Shown here piece after piece: positions 30,326-42,836 of a stretch of DNA of 64,000 nt (its first letter is position 1; each line of letters opens with the position of its first letter). The position numbers and the translations under genes are program-made. Where the stretch lies: assembly GCF_002843565.1 (NCBI RefSeq), contig NZ_CP025257.1, forward strand, positions 806,001 to 870,000, read 5' to 3'. The notes beneath the pieces were generated by a model that saw nothing but the letters and a program-made list of their open reading frames with translations, searched no databases and had not been told where the DNA came from. The DNA comes from Mesoplasma syrphidae. GTDB lineage: Bacteria; Bacillota_I; Bacilli_A; Mycoplasmatales; Mycoplasmataceae.

Positions 30326-33166
30326 CTATTTTTCATAATTATATTTGGTATCAAATTCTACAAAACTGATTTTGCCCATTTTGCCATTTTTGTATCTTGG
30401 TTGTACTCCAATATAAATTTTTTGATTATCTGATTCATCAATTTCTCTAACATAATATTTATTTTGTGAAGTCTGCCCTACTCTGTATCAACTATCTTTA
30501 TCAGTTGAATAATAAATGTGATAATAGTCAACTAAACTTTTATTTTGATCATTTCATGAAAACCTAATGTTGATATTATTTTTGTTTTTTCTTTTGACAA
30601 TGTAATCATTTTGAATTTTACTAATTGCATCCTTGATAGGTAGATCGAATTTACCTACCTGATTTTTTTCTAGTGTGAAACCACCTACATTAAAAATAAA
30701 TTGTTTTTCAGCATCAGAATCATCTTGACCAGGATTTATTTGAACTCCAATTTTGGCAATTCTTTCTTCCTTACCAATATTATTCAACTCTGACAAGTCA
30801 GATGATATTTTATACCATCCATCTTTTTGGTACTCTACATTAGTTTTCAGAACTTCTGGTCTTGCGTCCACTTCTTGTTCAGATAGTTTTGAAGTAAAGG
30901 CGGTTATTTTTGTATTCTTAGCTATTTCAGAAATTTTTTCATTAGAAGACTTCTCATTTGAGTCTTCAAGTGTTGACTTGACATAAAAGCTCGCCGTGTA
31001 GCTATTTTTTTGGAGATTTGTTCCCATTATATTTCAGTAATACGAGTTATTTTTTCATATTCCTGGTTTGACTGTACCTTCTTTATCAAAGTCATATCCC
31101 ATACCAATTGCCAATGAATTACCTTTTTGATAAGCATCATAGTAATCATAGTAGCCTGTAAGTTGACCATAAGGCGTTATTTTACTTACATTTTTTTTAC
31201 CATCTGCAGTTTCTATTTCAACAGTGCTGTCATTTTGCTTTTCAGATCAAAAGTCTCATTGATAAGTTGGAGCGACATCCGCCATTCTTGAATTAGTTCA
31301 TGGATATATTTGATTATTAATAATATTCTTGTTTTGATCTCTATTCAAATACTGAATTCCTGAGCCTGTTGAAAAGTATGTTTCAATAGTGGGATCATTT
31401 TCAATTTCATTTGCCACATTTTTATCTAGAGTGCTATAGTCATTAGATAAAACCGAATCTGCCACAACAGTTTTTTCTCAAAAAGAATTTCCTATTCCAT
31501 AGCTCTTAGTCTTTTGACCATTTTCTTTTAGCATAAAATTTTCTTGAACTGATTCATTTCAATCATTCCTTTTATCAAAATCCTTATAGCTTAATCTTGG
31601 ATCAGATTGATAAATTGCTGAGATATTTTGCTGATTTTGAGAAATTAGCTTATCGTAGCCTCTTGCTGAATTATCTAAGTAACCATTGGTACCAAAAAAT
31701 TGATAATTTGAATATAAGTTTGATACTTCTTGTTGCATTAAAAGAACCTTATATTTGTCAACATAGTTACCTGTCTCTTTTTGCTTTCTATTAAATCAAT
31801 TTTTAAAGTCTTTTGCGTATTCGTTGGCGCCTCCTGAACCAAATATTGAAAATGAATTATTTGCGGTACTTGAAAAGTCAAACGCGTTTTCCGACTGTTT
31901 TTTTTCAAAAATTAAATTTCTCACATCGTAATTACCTACACCTGGTATATTTGTACTTTCATTTAGTAGTGAGTAAATTGTTTTTCTCTTTGAGTTATCT
32001 CCTTTTCAAATATTTTCCAAATATTTATCATAATTTGAAACATTATTATCATAAGTAAAATCTAATTGCATTTCGCTGGCATACTTTGCTGCCTCAATAG
32101 TTTTTTTAGAATTTGGAGTATTATTAATGGGGTCATAAGTTAGCGAACCGTCATTTGTGTAGTGTACAATATGGAGTTTCTTACCAATTTTTGGCTCCAA
32201 TTCGTCTGCTCTTTTGCTAAATTCCTTCATTATTTCATTAATTTCTGAGTTTTTAATAACATAACCGTCGCCTTGAGAGCCGTTTGCTTCATTATTTATC
32301 ATTCAGCCATCAAAATTATATTTTAGACATTGATCTATTAAGATGTCTACTATTTTAAATTCTCCATTAGAGTTTTTTTCCAGCAATTTTCTTAATGATT
32401 CTCTTGTCAAATCTTCTCATCCCGACATATATCATAACCCCAAAACTGGCACACCATTTTTGTGCATGTAATCCGTATAATCTGCAAAAGAAGTTGTTAA
32501 TCATCCCTTATTTGTTATTGCAGGTCATGTATACATTTCGTGAATATAACTTAAGTTAGTTAAATTTCCTCCAAAAGGATTTTTGGTTCCAACAATTGAA
32601 CTTGAAGAATTAGAGGGGTCATGAAACATATTAAAGAAAGTTTCTTTTTGCTGACCATTTACGCTGTTTTTTGCAACATAATTTCTACCTCTTAAATCTG
32701 TAGAAGCAATGTTATAGTCCAAATCCATATCTTTTCCATTATTTCACTCTTGTATTGAATTTATATGCAAGTATTTTCTGGACTTACTGGATAATCCGTA
32801 GTCTGATCACATATTTCCATTTGGTCTATAGGACTTTATAACTGGCGAACCGGTTGTCGCCTGTTTTTTTATAAAGTTGGCTCCTTTATATGACGTAGAG
32901 TACTTATCATAGTCAAAGATCTTGTCAACTGGTCCTTGAGCAGAGTCAACTTCTTTTAAGTCAAGGTATTTTGTGCCATCATTATATTCATTGTATTTTC
33001 AATTAAAGCCATCACCGTCATCAACTTGCTCTGATTCCCAATTAAAATCATTTAAACTCTCTAAATATTTTCTTGTTGAAAATTCCCCGATGTTGCAAGA
33101 AACCACATTTAAAACTGTTCCCGTCGCAATGCTTAATGCTGATAGGCCTACTATTAACTTTTTCAC
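30326..33166 (-). CDS. Lipoprotein endo-beta-N-acetylglucosaminidase, family GH85
   Basis: A 946-residue protein, with many TGA-encoded Trp. A signal peptide ends in a lipobox with Cys24 (LNVVSCN), so it should be a surface lipoprotein. The GH85 domain (about 150-480) shows MHKNGVPVLGLWY (235-247) and FDGWMINNEANG, whose N291-x-E293 matches the catalytic Asn-x-Glu of GH85 enzymes. GH85 cuts the chitobiose core of N-glycans and leaves one GlcNAc on the protein. The C-terminal third (about 700-946) looks like beta-sandwich accessory modules, the last fibronectin-like. The start is GTG at 33166 after AAAGGAG, overlapping the upstream permease gene by 13 bases. Substrate in this organism is inferred. 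Confidence 0.88.
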
Positions 33167-34092
33167 TTTTTTTCTCCTTTTAATTTAAAATCTAAGCTTA
33201 GTAAAAATATACATAGTGTTCAGCAAATAGAACAAATTAGCGATATGGGCAATATTAAATTTGCCTTATTTGTTAAAAAAGTAAACGGTATCTCAAGATT
33301 TGAACTCACAATGGTTTCTAAAATATTATATTGAATTAAAGTTGTGTTTGTAAAAAGTGAAATGAGCAACCATTGGAAAGATTTGGTAGGAATTAAATAT
33401 CCTACTGTATTATAAATCATTTGTGCAGTTCTATTTGTAATTAGATTTGTATCAAATATAGTATCGCTTAGCCCCAAAAATAGAATAATTAGTGTCAGGT
33501 TCAAAGCTTGAATAACCACTATCGATTTAATCTTAAATGAGACTATAGTTGACATGCAAAACATTAAAAACATATACATTAAAAAAGTAAAGAAAATAAA
33601 TAATACTGCTACAAAAAAAGTTAAGTATTGTTTCACTTTATCATTTGACTTATAAAAATTTGACATGTTAAAAAAGGTATTCGTAAAGTTCCTTATTAAT
33701 AAAAAGTTGTCGATAAAAACCAGAAATGAGAAACAAAAAATAACTGCTAGAAATGTTAATAGCAAAATAGATACAAAAATTGACAAATATATTTTCGTTT
33801 TTCCTATTGAAAATATCTTGGACTGCTTCATGAGTACGCTTTCTTTTCAATTGGTTATTGTAGAGGAAAATGCAAAAATTGAAAAGGTAAAGGGAATTAT
33901 AAATAAACAATACATTTGTCCCGAAATTTCAGAATAATCTTTATTACCAAAGGATGTTTTTATTAAGTAAATTGCTACAGTTATGAAAGTTGGTAGTACA
34001 ATCGAAAATAAATAATTTCTTATAGACTTGAATGTAGAATTCAACGTAAACATCAAAACTGATTTAAATGGTATACCTGTTTGCTTGAACAT
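33154..34092 (-). CDS. ABC-2 type transporter permease B
   Basis: A 312-residue protein with about six hydrophobic helices, joined across a TGA-encoded Trp near 33844. It starts MFKQTGIPFKSVLMF, with an amphipathic N-terminal helix before the first membrane segment, as in ABC-2 permeases. Its codons overlap the end of permease A's intergenic region closely and overlap the GH85 start by 13 bases. ABC-2 systems export lipids, peptides or polysaccharides or act on the envelope; the substrate here is unknown. The sequence is strikingly rich in Phe, Leu, Ile and Asn. Confidence 0.78.
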
Positions 34093-34107
34093 AAAGTTTC
34101 TCCGATT

Positions 34108-34980
34108 CTATTTTCATTTAAAAGTTTTTATCGATAATAAAAATAGCACTAATATTGTTAAAATACTTATAATTATTAGGGCAGCTAAATTATTTAAAAA
34201 TATAACAGTTTCTGTCATTCCCTCATCATAAATTATTTGCTGAATGCCACCATTATAATCTGCAAAAGTAAACGAGGAAGTCACTAAAGAAATTCAAGCG
34301 GGATATTTAGTTAATGAAAGATATCCAGCATATGTCAAAATGGGAGATCTTGCCGAAATAAATGAAGGTATTACGATATCAGATGTTAATATTAAAATGA
34401 TTATGATAATTAAAGGTGTTGAAAATCTTAGATTTTTATTTTTTCATAAATCACCAATGCATGTGCTTAATAAGAAAGTTGTAGTCGTAATTAAAATTGT
34501 AACAAACGCAAATCAAATTCAATTTCAAAAGAAAAGATCGGTTACATAATAAAATTTAACTCTTATAAACATTAAAGAAACTAAATAAGTAGCAAAAATT
34601 GTGAATATTTCTCCAATAAAAGCAAAAAGTACTGCACATAGAATAAAAGAAAAAATGATGCTTCATTTTTTTATTCCAAGAAATCTAATTCTTTTGATCA
34701 GTGATGAATCTTTTCACTCAGATAAAAAAATAGCGAAATACGTTGTTGAAATAAATGAAGGTATTAAAAATATGTTGACCATTTGAGGTGGAAGCAATTC
34801 ATAAGAATTTGAAAAAGTTGAATACCCAATAAAGCAGGCAACTGAAAAAATTGTAGAAGAAAATATAACGAAAACTCATGCTCTTTCGTTTTTTAAGGAT
34901 GACAATAATGAGGCTTTGACTATTTTTCCAAGATTGGCTGCTTTTTTTGTATCAAAAAAAGCCAATTTAGTATTTTTCAT
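34108..34980 (-). CDS. ABC-2 type transporter permease A
   Basis: A 290-residue membrane protein that is hidden in single-frame views because of several TGA-encoded Trp. It begins MKNTKLAFFDTKKAANLGKI and has about six helices, with a large extracellular-looking loop before the last helix (GGIQQIIYDEGMTE). Two similar segments, IPSFIS, precede different helices. The ATG directly follows the ATPase stop. Permease B starts 16 bases downstream. Together with the ATPase they form a heterodimeric ABC-2 transporter. Confidence 0.75.
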
Positions 34981-35688
34981 TTACTGTAACTTTCCTTCAA
35001 AAAATAACTCTAAAAAAGATCTTACAGAACTGTATTCTTTTTTAATTTCTTTAATTTTTTTGTCCATGTAAATTTTTCCTTTATCCAAAACTATAATTCT
35101 ATTGCAAATTTGCTCTATTTCTTCAGGTATGTGCGAAATTATAATGAGAGTTATTTTTTCTTTTTTTCTTAGATTATCGAAAAAATTAATTAGTTTAATC
35201 TGCATTTTTAAATCCAAGCCTGTTATCAATTCATCAAGTATTAAAACACTAGGTTTTTTGATAATAGAAAGCATAGAGTTAAATCTTTGCTGCTCACCAC
35301 CTGAACAATCTGATAACCTCTTGACTATAATCTCCTTGACCTCAAAAATTTCAATAAGTTTGTTAACATATTCATCCTTTTTTCATTTTTTACCGATAAA
35401 TAGATTTAAGAAATCTGTTCCTTTTGTATTAAATGGTCAGTTACCACTTTGAAATTGCACTCCTATTTTTTCTTGAATATTTTTTTCGATTTTGTTGTCC
35501 TTGTCATAAAATAAAATTTTTCCTTCAGTAGGTTCTGTTACCCCAGAAATTATTTCAACTAGTGTCGTTTTACCAGCCCCATTGGCTCCTAAAACTCCTA
35601 CTGCCTCTCCATCCTTTATAATTAATGACAAATTATCCAAAATTATGTTTTCGTTATATTTTTTTGTAAGATTTTTAATTTCTATCAT
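34981..35688 (-). CDS. ABC transporter ATP-binding protein
   Basis: A 235-residue ATPase. Walker A is GANGAGKT at about 35-42, the Q-loop is GVQFQSGNW, the signature is DCSGGEQQRF, Walker B is VLILDELITGLD, and the switch His is in IISHIPEEI. One TGA in the middle is Trp, so the two visible halves are one protein. The usual LDEPTxGLD reads LDELITGLD, but the catalytic Glu is present. It starts one or two bases after the secreted-protein gene and precedes two ABC-2 permease genes. Confidence 0.93.
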
Positions 35689-35689
35689 T

Positions 35690-37012
35690 TTAACTCATTT
35701 CATCCATTGCAAACATTAGCAGATTTCATGTTTTATCAACAAAATTTCTCATTGTATTATTAAAATCTATTCACGGATTGAATGGTAACCTTTCTCTATT
35801 TTTGATATCATTTTTTGTTTGATGCAAGTCCTTGTCAAATTTATTAACGTCCTTCCCATCATCATTTTTTTCAAATTCAATTATATTATTTTGATCATAG
35901 CTTATATATGATGTTCTCTTTAAATTATTTTGATCTGTAAAAACAAAAATTCTTAAATCAAAATAAGCATTATATTTATATGCATAATAAAGAGTAGACG
36001 CAGGATTTGAACCATTGTAATTAAAAGGAGTTTTTACTCCTTCCAATGGCGGAGCTTTAACTTTATACATTTCAGAATTAGGATCTATATAATTTATATA
36101 ATTTAAAGCTATTTCGCAATAAATTTTTATGAGATTATTTGCTATATAGCATTGCAAATTTGTTGTATCAGAATTGTATTGGTTTCAATCTCACATTCTA
36201 AAATTTATAAAATTCTCAGAATTATGATAATCAACTAAGATTTCTAATGATTTTCTATTATAGTAAGGATCATATATATTTAGAACTTTATTTTCATTGT
36301 CATCTTTTTTAACAGCCTTAAATTCTAAATTAATGCTTGTTCCTTGATAGTCTTTTATTGTGTTCTTATTTATTTTTGAAGTCGTTTTAAAAAAAATATT
36401 GCTCGTTTTGTTTGAGTTATCAACTTGATAGAATATGTTTTCTTTTCCTGACTCATCAACATCTTTATATATAGAATTCTCAATAATGTTTGTTATTTGA
36501 ATTAAGTCTTGCTTGTCATCTTTTTTTCTGACATACATTTTGTAACCTTGTTTTTCCAACTCTTCAAAATTTGCTATTTCATATCTTTCAATTTCATTTA
36601 ACTCAGAAACTGTTGGCTTACCATAGCCAAATGTTTGTAATCCTAAATAAATTGCATCTGTAAGTTTAGATTTATGAGATATAGGTTTCATTTTGTTCAT
36701 ATCAATATCAATTGCTGCTGGTTTTTCTGACAAAATGTCTTTCATGTACCCTTCCATTTGTCATTTGTAACTTCAGTCATATGCAGAAGAAAAAGAGCTT
36801 GAGTCATCCAAAAGTTTTTCTCAACTTCTTCTAAACTCTGGTATTAAAGGTATATCTTTAAAATTTAGCAAATTTTCTAAAGCCTGAGTGCTTTTAGGAC
36901 CCTTTCTTATTGCCAAACTTTTTCTAATTATATCTATGCTTGAATAAATTGGAATAGAAGCTAAACAAAGGAAACCAACTGTAAGACAGCTTATTATACT
37001 TTTCTTTTTCAT
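35690..37012 (-). CDS. Secreted protein of unknown function, first gene of the GH85/ABC cassette
   Basis: A 440-residue protein. The N-terminus MKKKSIISCLTVGFLCLASI is a signal peptide or membrane anchor; a Cys follows in GFLC, but no clear lipobox is seen. The rest is hydrophilic, Lys/Asn/Asp-rich and Trp/Tyr-containing (WDWNQYNSD, NGSNPASTLYYAYKYNAYFD), as in extracellular Mollicutes proteins. It ends WNLLMFAMDEMS without a C-terminal anchor. No family was recognised. The stop lies one base before the ATPase ATG region. It may be a substrate-binding or glycan-handling partner, but nothing in the sequence proves this. Confidence 0.7.
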
Positions 37013-37217
37013 CTTTTGCCTTCCTATTTCAAATTTGCATAGTGATTTTAACTTTTAAGATTTTATCATACAATAATTTCTTAATCCAAAATTTAAATCA
37101 AATATTAATTAATCAACCAAAAATTTTGAAAACTATTGACTATTATTGACAATTAATTTATTGATTTTTATTATTTTATATTTACCTTTGAAAGAAAAAA
37201 GCACTTTTATATATAGC

Positions 37218-37254
37218 AAAAAAAATCTAAAATCACATTAGGATTTTAGATTTT
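37218..37254 (-). terminator. deoA: Terminator of deoA
   Basis: Stem AAAATCTAAAATC / GATTTTAGATTTT with a short loop, followed on minus by TTTTTTT. The deoA stop at 37253-37255 lies at the foot of the stem. The bases 37013-37217 hold the promoter region of the GH85/ABC cassette; several AT-rich -10-like boxes exist, none clearly best. Confidence 0.8.
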
Positions 37255-38551
37255 ATTTAATAATCTTTAAAATAACTGGAGTTTTTGTTTGCTTTTGAGA
37301 AATTTCAAAAGTTTGATATGCCATATCAATTCAATTTGGATCAATACCTTTATTAGTAAATAAAGTCATAATAGTATCTCCTTTATTTACGCGGCTACCG
37401 CTATCAGCATTCAAATAAATTCCTGCTGCAAAATCAATTTTATCCTTTTTAGTAGCACGGCCAGCTCCTAAACGCATTGATAATAAACCTAGCTGATTAG
37501 CATTTGTAAAATTAACATACCCAGAACTCATTGCCTTAATTTCTAAAGAGTTGGCAACAGCAAAATGCTTATCATAATTTTTAATTACACTAAAGTTTCC
37601 GTGTTGAGCTTTTACAAATTCTTCAAAAATATGAGCCGCTTCTCCAGTTTGCATTTTTTGGCAAACACTTTGATATGCAATGTCAAAATCATCAAACAAT
37701 TGAGCTTGTACTAAAGTTATTGCCACAGCAGTAGCCACTAAATGATTAAAATCTTCAGGACCTTTGCCATTTAATGAATCTCATGCTTCTTTAACTTCCA
37801 ATGCATTTCCAATCGCCTTTCCCAAAGGTTTGTTCATGTCAGTGATCATGATAGCAATCTGACGATTGTGTTGTCTTGCAATTCCAATCATTGCTTGGGC
37901 TAAGTTTTCTGCCTCTGTCAGGGTTTTCATAAATGCGCCATTTCCCATTTTAACGTCAAGAATCAAGCTATCATTTTCAATTACAAGTTTCTTGCTCATA
38001 ATTGACGCTGCAATTAGTGGAATTGAGTCAACTGTTCCCGTAACGTCTCTCAATGCATAAATCTTTTTATCTGCAGGAACTAAGCCTTCATTTTGGCTCA
38101 TTAGCGACATTCCTACTTTATTAATGACTTTTTTAAATTCATTATCGCTAATTTCTGATTTTCAACCTGGAAAGGATTCCAACTTATCAATAGTTCCTCC
38201 CGTTTGGCCCAATCCTCGACCACTTAATTTACATACTTTAATCCCATAACTAGCTACTAATGGTGCGAAGACTAGGGTTGTTTTATCGCCAACGCCTCCA
38301 GTAGAATGCTTATCAGCTTTGAAACCTTGAATATCAGAAATATCATAAGTAATTCCTGATTCGACATATGCCTTAGTTAAAGCTGCTGTTTCTTTTTCTG
38401 TCATTCCATTAAATCAAATTGCCATTAACATACTAGCCATTTGATAATCAGCTATATCTTCTTTTAAGTAACTTTTAATCAGCCAATCAATTTCTACTTC
38501 TGTTAATTGTTGATTCTGTTTCTTTTTTTCAATTAAATCTGCGAATGTCAT
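37253..38551 (-). CDS. deoA: Pyrimidine-nucleoside / thymidine phosphorylase
   Basis: A 432-residue protein of normal length. The family signature is clear: [36 protein letters not shown], and phosphate-binding Lys/Ser residues in these glycine-rich loops. It converts thymidine, deoxyuridine or uridine plus phosphate to base and (deoxy)ribose-1-phosphate. AGGAGGCAAAATG forms the start at 38551. TGA-encoded Trp lie near 37328, 37778 and 38159. It is divergent from the phosphomutase-deoC pair that consumes its product. Confidence 0.95.
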
Positions 38552-38657
38552 TTTGCCTCCTATGCCCTTTATTAATATTTTATTCCTAAAATTGCGTTAT
38601 TTCACAACATCAATTGCTTATTATTTAGATTAAAATAAATGTAAGGGGGTATTAATA

Positions 38658-40340
38658 ATGATTTATTACAAGAATAATCCTGTCTACAAGGAATGAATGG
38701 AGAGCAAAAGTCTGGAGCCTCAATTAAAGAGAATGCTTCAGAATGCTTCTGAAGAAGAACTTTTTGCAGCATTTAATTTGGAACTAGAATTTGGAACTGC
38801 TGGAATTCGTGGAATCCTTGGAGCTGGTCCTGGACGTTTTAATTTATATACAATTAGAAAGGTTACAATTAGTTATGCAAACTTGCTGATTAAGAAGCAT
38901 TTCGGACGTTTAAAAGATGGTGTTGTTATTGGCCATGACAATCGTCACAATTCTGCAATTTTTGCACAAGAAGTGGCTAACATTTTAACCAGTTTTGGAA
39001 TTACTGCTTACTTGTTTGAGGATAACAAAATGAAGCCAACACCAGTTGTTTCTTTTGCCACTAAAGCCTTAAATTGTATTGGAGGAGTTGTAATTACTGC
39101 TTCTCATAATCCTGCTGAATATAATGGTTATAAAATTTATGATCAATTCGGATGTCAACTGATGCCTGAAGATACTGACATAATTGCTGCTGAAATGAAT
39201 AAAATTAGTAACATTATTGATTGAAAATACACACCTGATATAAGACTTTTAAAAACAGTTAATAAAGAAATCACTAATAAGTATTTAAATATGATTTGCA
39301 ATCTAGAATTTTATCAAAATCATCAGTCTGAAAAAAAGATGTTAAAAATTGTCTTTTCAGCAGTTAATGGAACGGGAACAGAATTTACTCCAGTTATTTT
39401 AAAAGAATCTGGTTATGAAGTTATTGAAGTTGCAGAACATGCTTATGAAGATCCTACTTTTGAACATGTAGTGAATCCAAATCCAGAATTTGATCCAGCA
39501 TGAAAAATTCCATTGCAGTATGGTGCTAAGCACAATGCCGATTTAATTATCCTAAATGATCCTGACGCAGATCGCATTGGAATTGCAGTTAAGCATAATA
39601 ACAAATTTTATCGCTTAGATGGAAATCAGACTGGTCCTATTTTAATTGATTGAAAACTTAAAAATTTAGTTCGCACTAATCAAATGCCAATAAATCCTGT
39701 GCTTTATTCAAGTTTTGTTACTTCTGATTTGGGGGATCGTATAGCTCATGAGACTTATCAGACTGCAATTGTTAAAACCTTAACAGGATTTAAGTGAATG
39801 GGAAATGAAATGGCTAAAGAATCTGTCAATGGTTTAAACTTTGTCTTTGCCTATGAAGAGAGTTATGGTTATGTTCTAGATCCTTCCACAAGAGATAAAG
39901 ATGGAATTCAGGCTTCAATTATGATAGCTGAGGCCTGCTGATTTTATAAAAAACAAGGACAGACTTTGATTGATTATTTAAATGAGTTATTTCTTAAATA
40001 CGGTTACTACTACACTGAAACAATCAATCTAAATTTTAAACCCGAAGAAAAAGATTCAAAAATTGACCCACTAATGACTTCTTTAAGAACTGACGGCTTA
40101 AAGCAACTAAATAATTTAAAAGTTATTAAGACCGAAGACTATCTTGATGGTTTGTATAATATGCCGGGCCAAGATTTAGTTAAATATTATTTTGAAGATG
40201 GTTCTTGATTAGCTGTTCGTCCGAGTGGAACTGAACCGAAATTGAAAATCTATTTTGTAACAGTTGGCCAAAATGAAAAAGAAGCTCAAGCTAAGACAAA
40301 AACGATGTATGCTGAGTTAAAAAAGAAAATGAATATTTAA
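38658..40340 (+). CDS. manB: Phosphomannomutase/phosphoglucomutase (possible phosphopentomutase role)
   Basis: A 560-residue alpha-D-phosphohexomutase. The phosphoserine loop is TASHNPAEYNGYKIYD, the metal loop is NDPDADRIG, the sugar loop has EESYGYV, and the phosphate-binding loop is RPSGTEPKLK. The family interconverts hexose-1- and hexose-6-phosphates. In Mollicutes lacking deoB it may also turn deoxyribose-1-phosphate into deoxyribose-5-phosphate, which would link deoD/deoA with deoC 14 bases downstream. That role is an inference from position. Strong AAGGGGG ribosome-binding site. Confidence 0.93.
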
Positions 40341-40354
40341 GAGGAACATAAAAC

Positions 40355-41017
40355 ATGAAATTAAATAAATATATCGATCATACACTACTGAAACCAGAAG
40401 CCACCAAATCTCAAATAATCAATTTATGTAATGAAGCGAAAGAATATGACTTTGCAACCGTTTGTGTAAATTCATACTGAACTAAATTTGTAAAGTCACA
40501 ACTGAGAAATTCAACTGTTGGAATAACTACTGTTATTGGGTTTCCATTGGGAGCTTGTTCAACTGAAACTAAAGTTTTTGAAACTATTCAAGCAATCAAA
40601 GATGGAAGCGATGAAATTGATATGGTAATTAATATTGGAGCACTAAAGGATCAAGACTATCAAGCAGTTTTAGCAGATATGAAAGCAGTCAAAAATGCAG
40701 CTCAAAATAAAATAGTTAAATGTATTATGGAAAACTGTTTGCTTTCAAAAGAAGAAATTGCGACGGCTTGTAATTTAGCACTGGAGGCAGGTTTGGATTA
40801 CGTTAAAACTTCAACAGGTTTTAGTAGCCATGGAGCAACTATTGAAGATGTTGCGCTGATGAATGAAATTGTTAAGGACAAAGCACTTGTTAAAGCCGCT
40901 GGTGGTGTTCGCAATTATCAAGAGGCAATTGCTATGATTGATGCTGGCGCTAGTCGTTTGGGAACATCTGGTGGTGTTGCAATTGTCAAAGGTAAGGAAC
41001 ATAATCAGGATTATTAA
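40355..41017 (+). CDS. deoC: Deoxyribose-phosphate aldolase
   Basis: A 220-residue TIM-barrel enzyme of normal length. It begins [18 protein letters not shown], keeps [21 protein letters not shown], and the Schiff-base Lys in [23 protein letters not shown] follows. It splits deoxyribose-5-phosphate to glyceraldehyde-3-phosphate and acetaldehyde, which enters glycolysis. Cotranscribed with the phosphomutase gene, with GAGG before the ATG. Confidence 0.96.
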
Positions 41018-41033
41018 GTAATGTAAATAAAAT

Positions 41034-41078
41034 AAAAAAACTTAAAACTATGCTAAAAGCAAAGTTTTAAGTTTTTTT
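41034..41078. terminator. Bidirectional terminator
   Basis: AAAAAAACTTAAAAC / GTTTTAAGTTTTTTT with an inner TGC/GCA pairing, between convergent deoC (plus) and the end of the ATP synthase operon (minus). Confidence 0.85.
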
Positions 41079-41091
41079 ATTTTTTTTACAT

Positions 41092-41391
41092 TTAAAATAG
41101 TTTATCTGGTGTTTCGATTTTTTGACCTTTTTCATCAACCAAATATAAGCGCTCTGTAATAATTTTACATTGCTTACCATCAACAACTACTAGTCCACGA
41201 TGGACATGAATATGTGTAACTTTATCTTTAATTCTAAAAGACATTGTTCCTATTTTTAGTGCCGATACTAATGGAACAATATTAACCAAAATTCCCATGT
41301 CTCCATCAATAGTTTGTACGTTAACAATATCAACTTCTTTATCGTTAATGAAAGTTCCGTTTGGAGTAACAATTTTTAGTTTAATTCCCAT
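41092..41391 (-). CDS. atpC: ATP synthase epsilon subunit, short form
   Basis: A 99-residue protein: the N-terminal beta-sandwich of epsilon (LKIVTPNGTF, TIDGDMGILVNIVPLV, HVHRGLVVVDGKQCKI) and about 15 residues more, ending PDKLF with a TAA stop. The usual epsilon has about 130-140 residues with a C-terminal two-helix domain that inhibits hydrolysis; this is missing. The sandwich still allows contact with gamma and the c-ring. It is the last gene of the operon, 17 bases after atpD. Confidence 0.9.
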   Translation of the reverse strand: MGIKLKIVTPNGTFINDKEVDIVNVQTIDGDMGILVNIVPLVSALKIGTMSFRIKDKVTHIHVHRGLVVVDGKQCKIITERLYLVDEKGQKIETPDKLF

Positions 41392-41408
41392 AAATTATTC
41401 TCCCTATA

Positions 41409-42833
<1,425 letters not shown>

Positions 42834-42836
42834 TTA

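Noticed and set aside
33665-34786. Several plus-strand frames of 60-90 codons opposite the ABC-2 permeases
   Set aside because: AT-rich shadows of the permease genes, whose own frames are continuous when TGA is Trp.
33154-35688. Reading the ABC system as a glycan importer
   Set aside because: The permeases and the ATPase look like the ABC-2 (exporter/envelope) class; no solute-binding protein of importer type was recognised.
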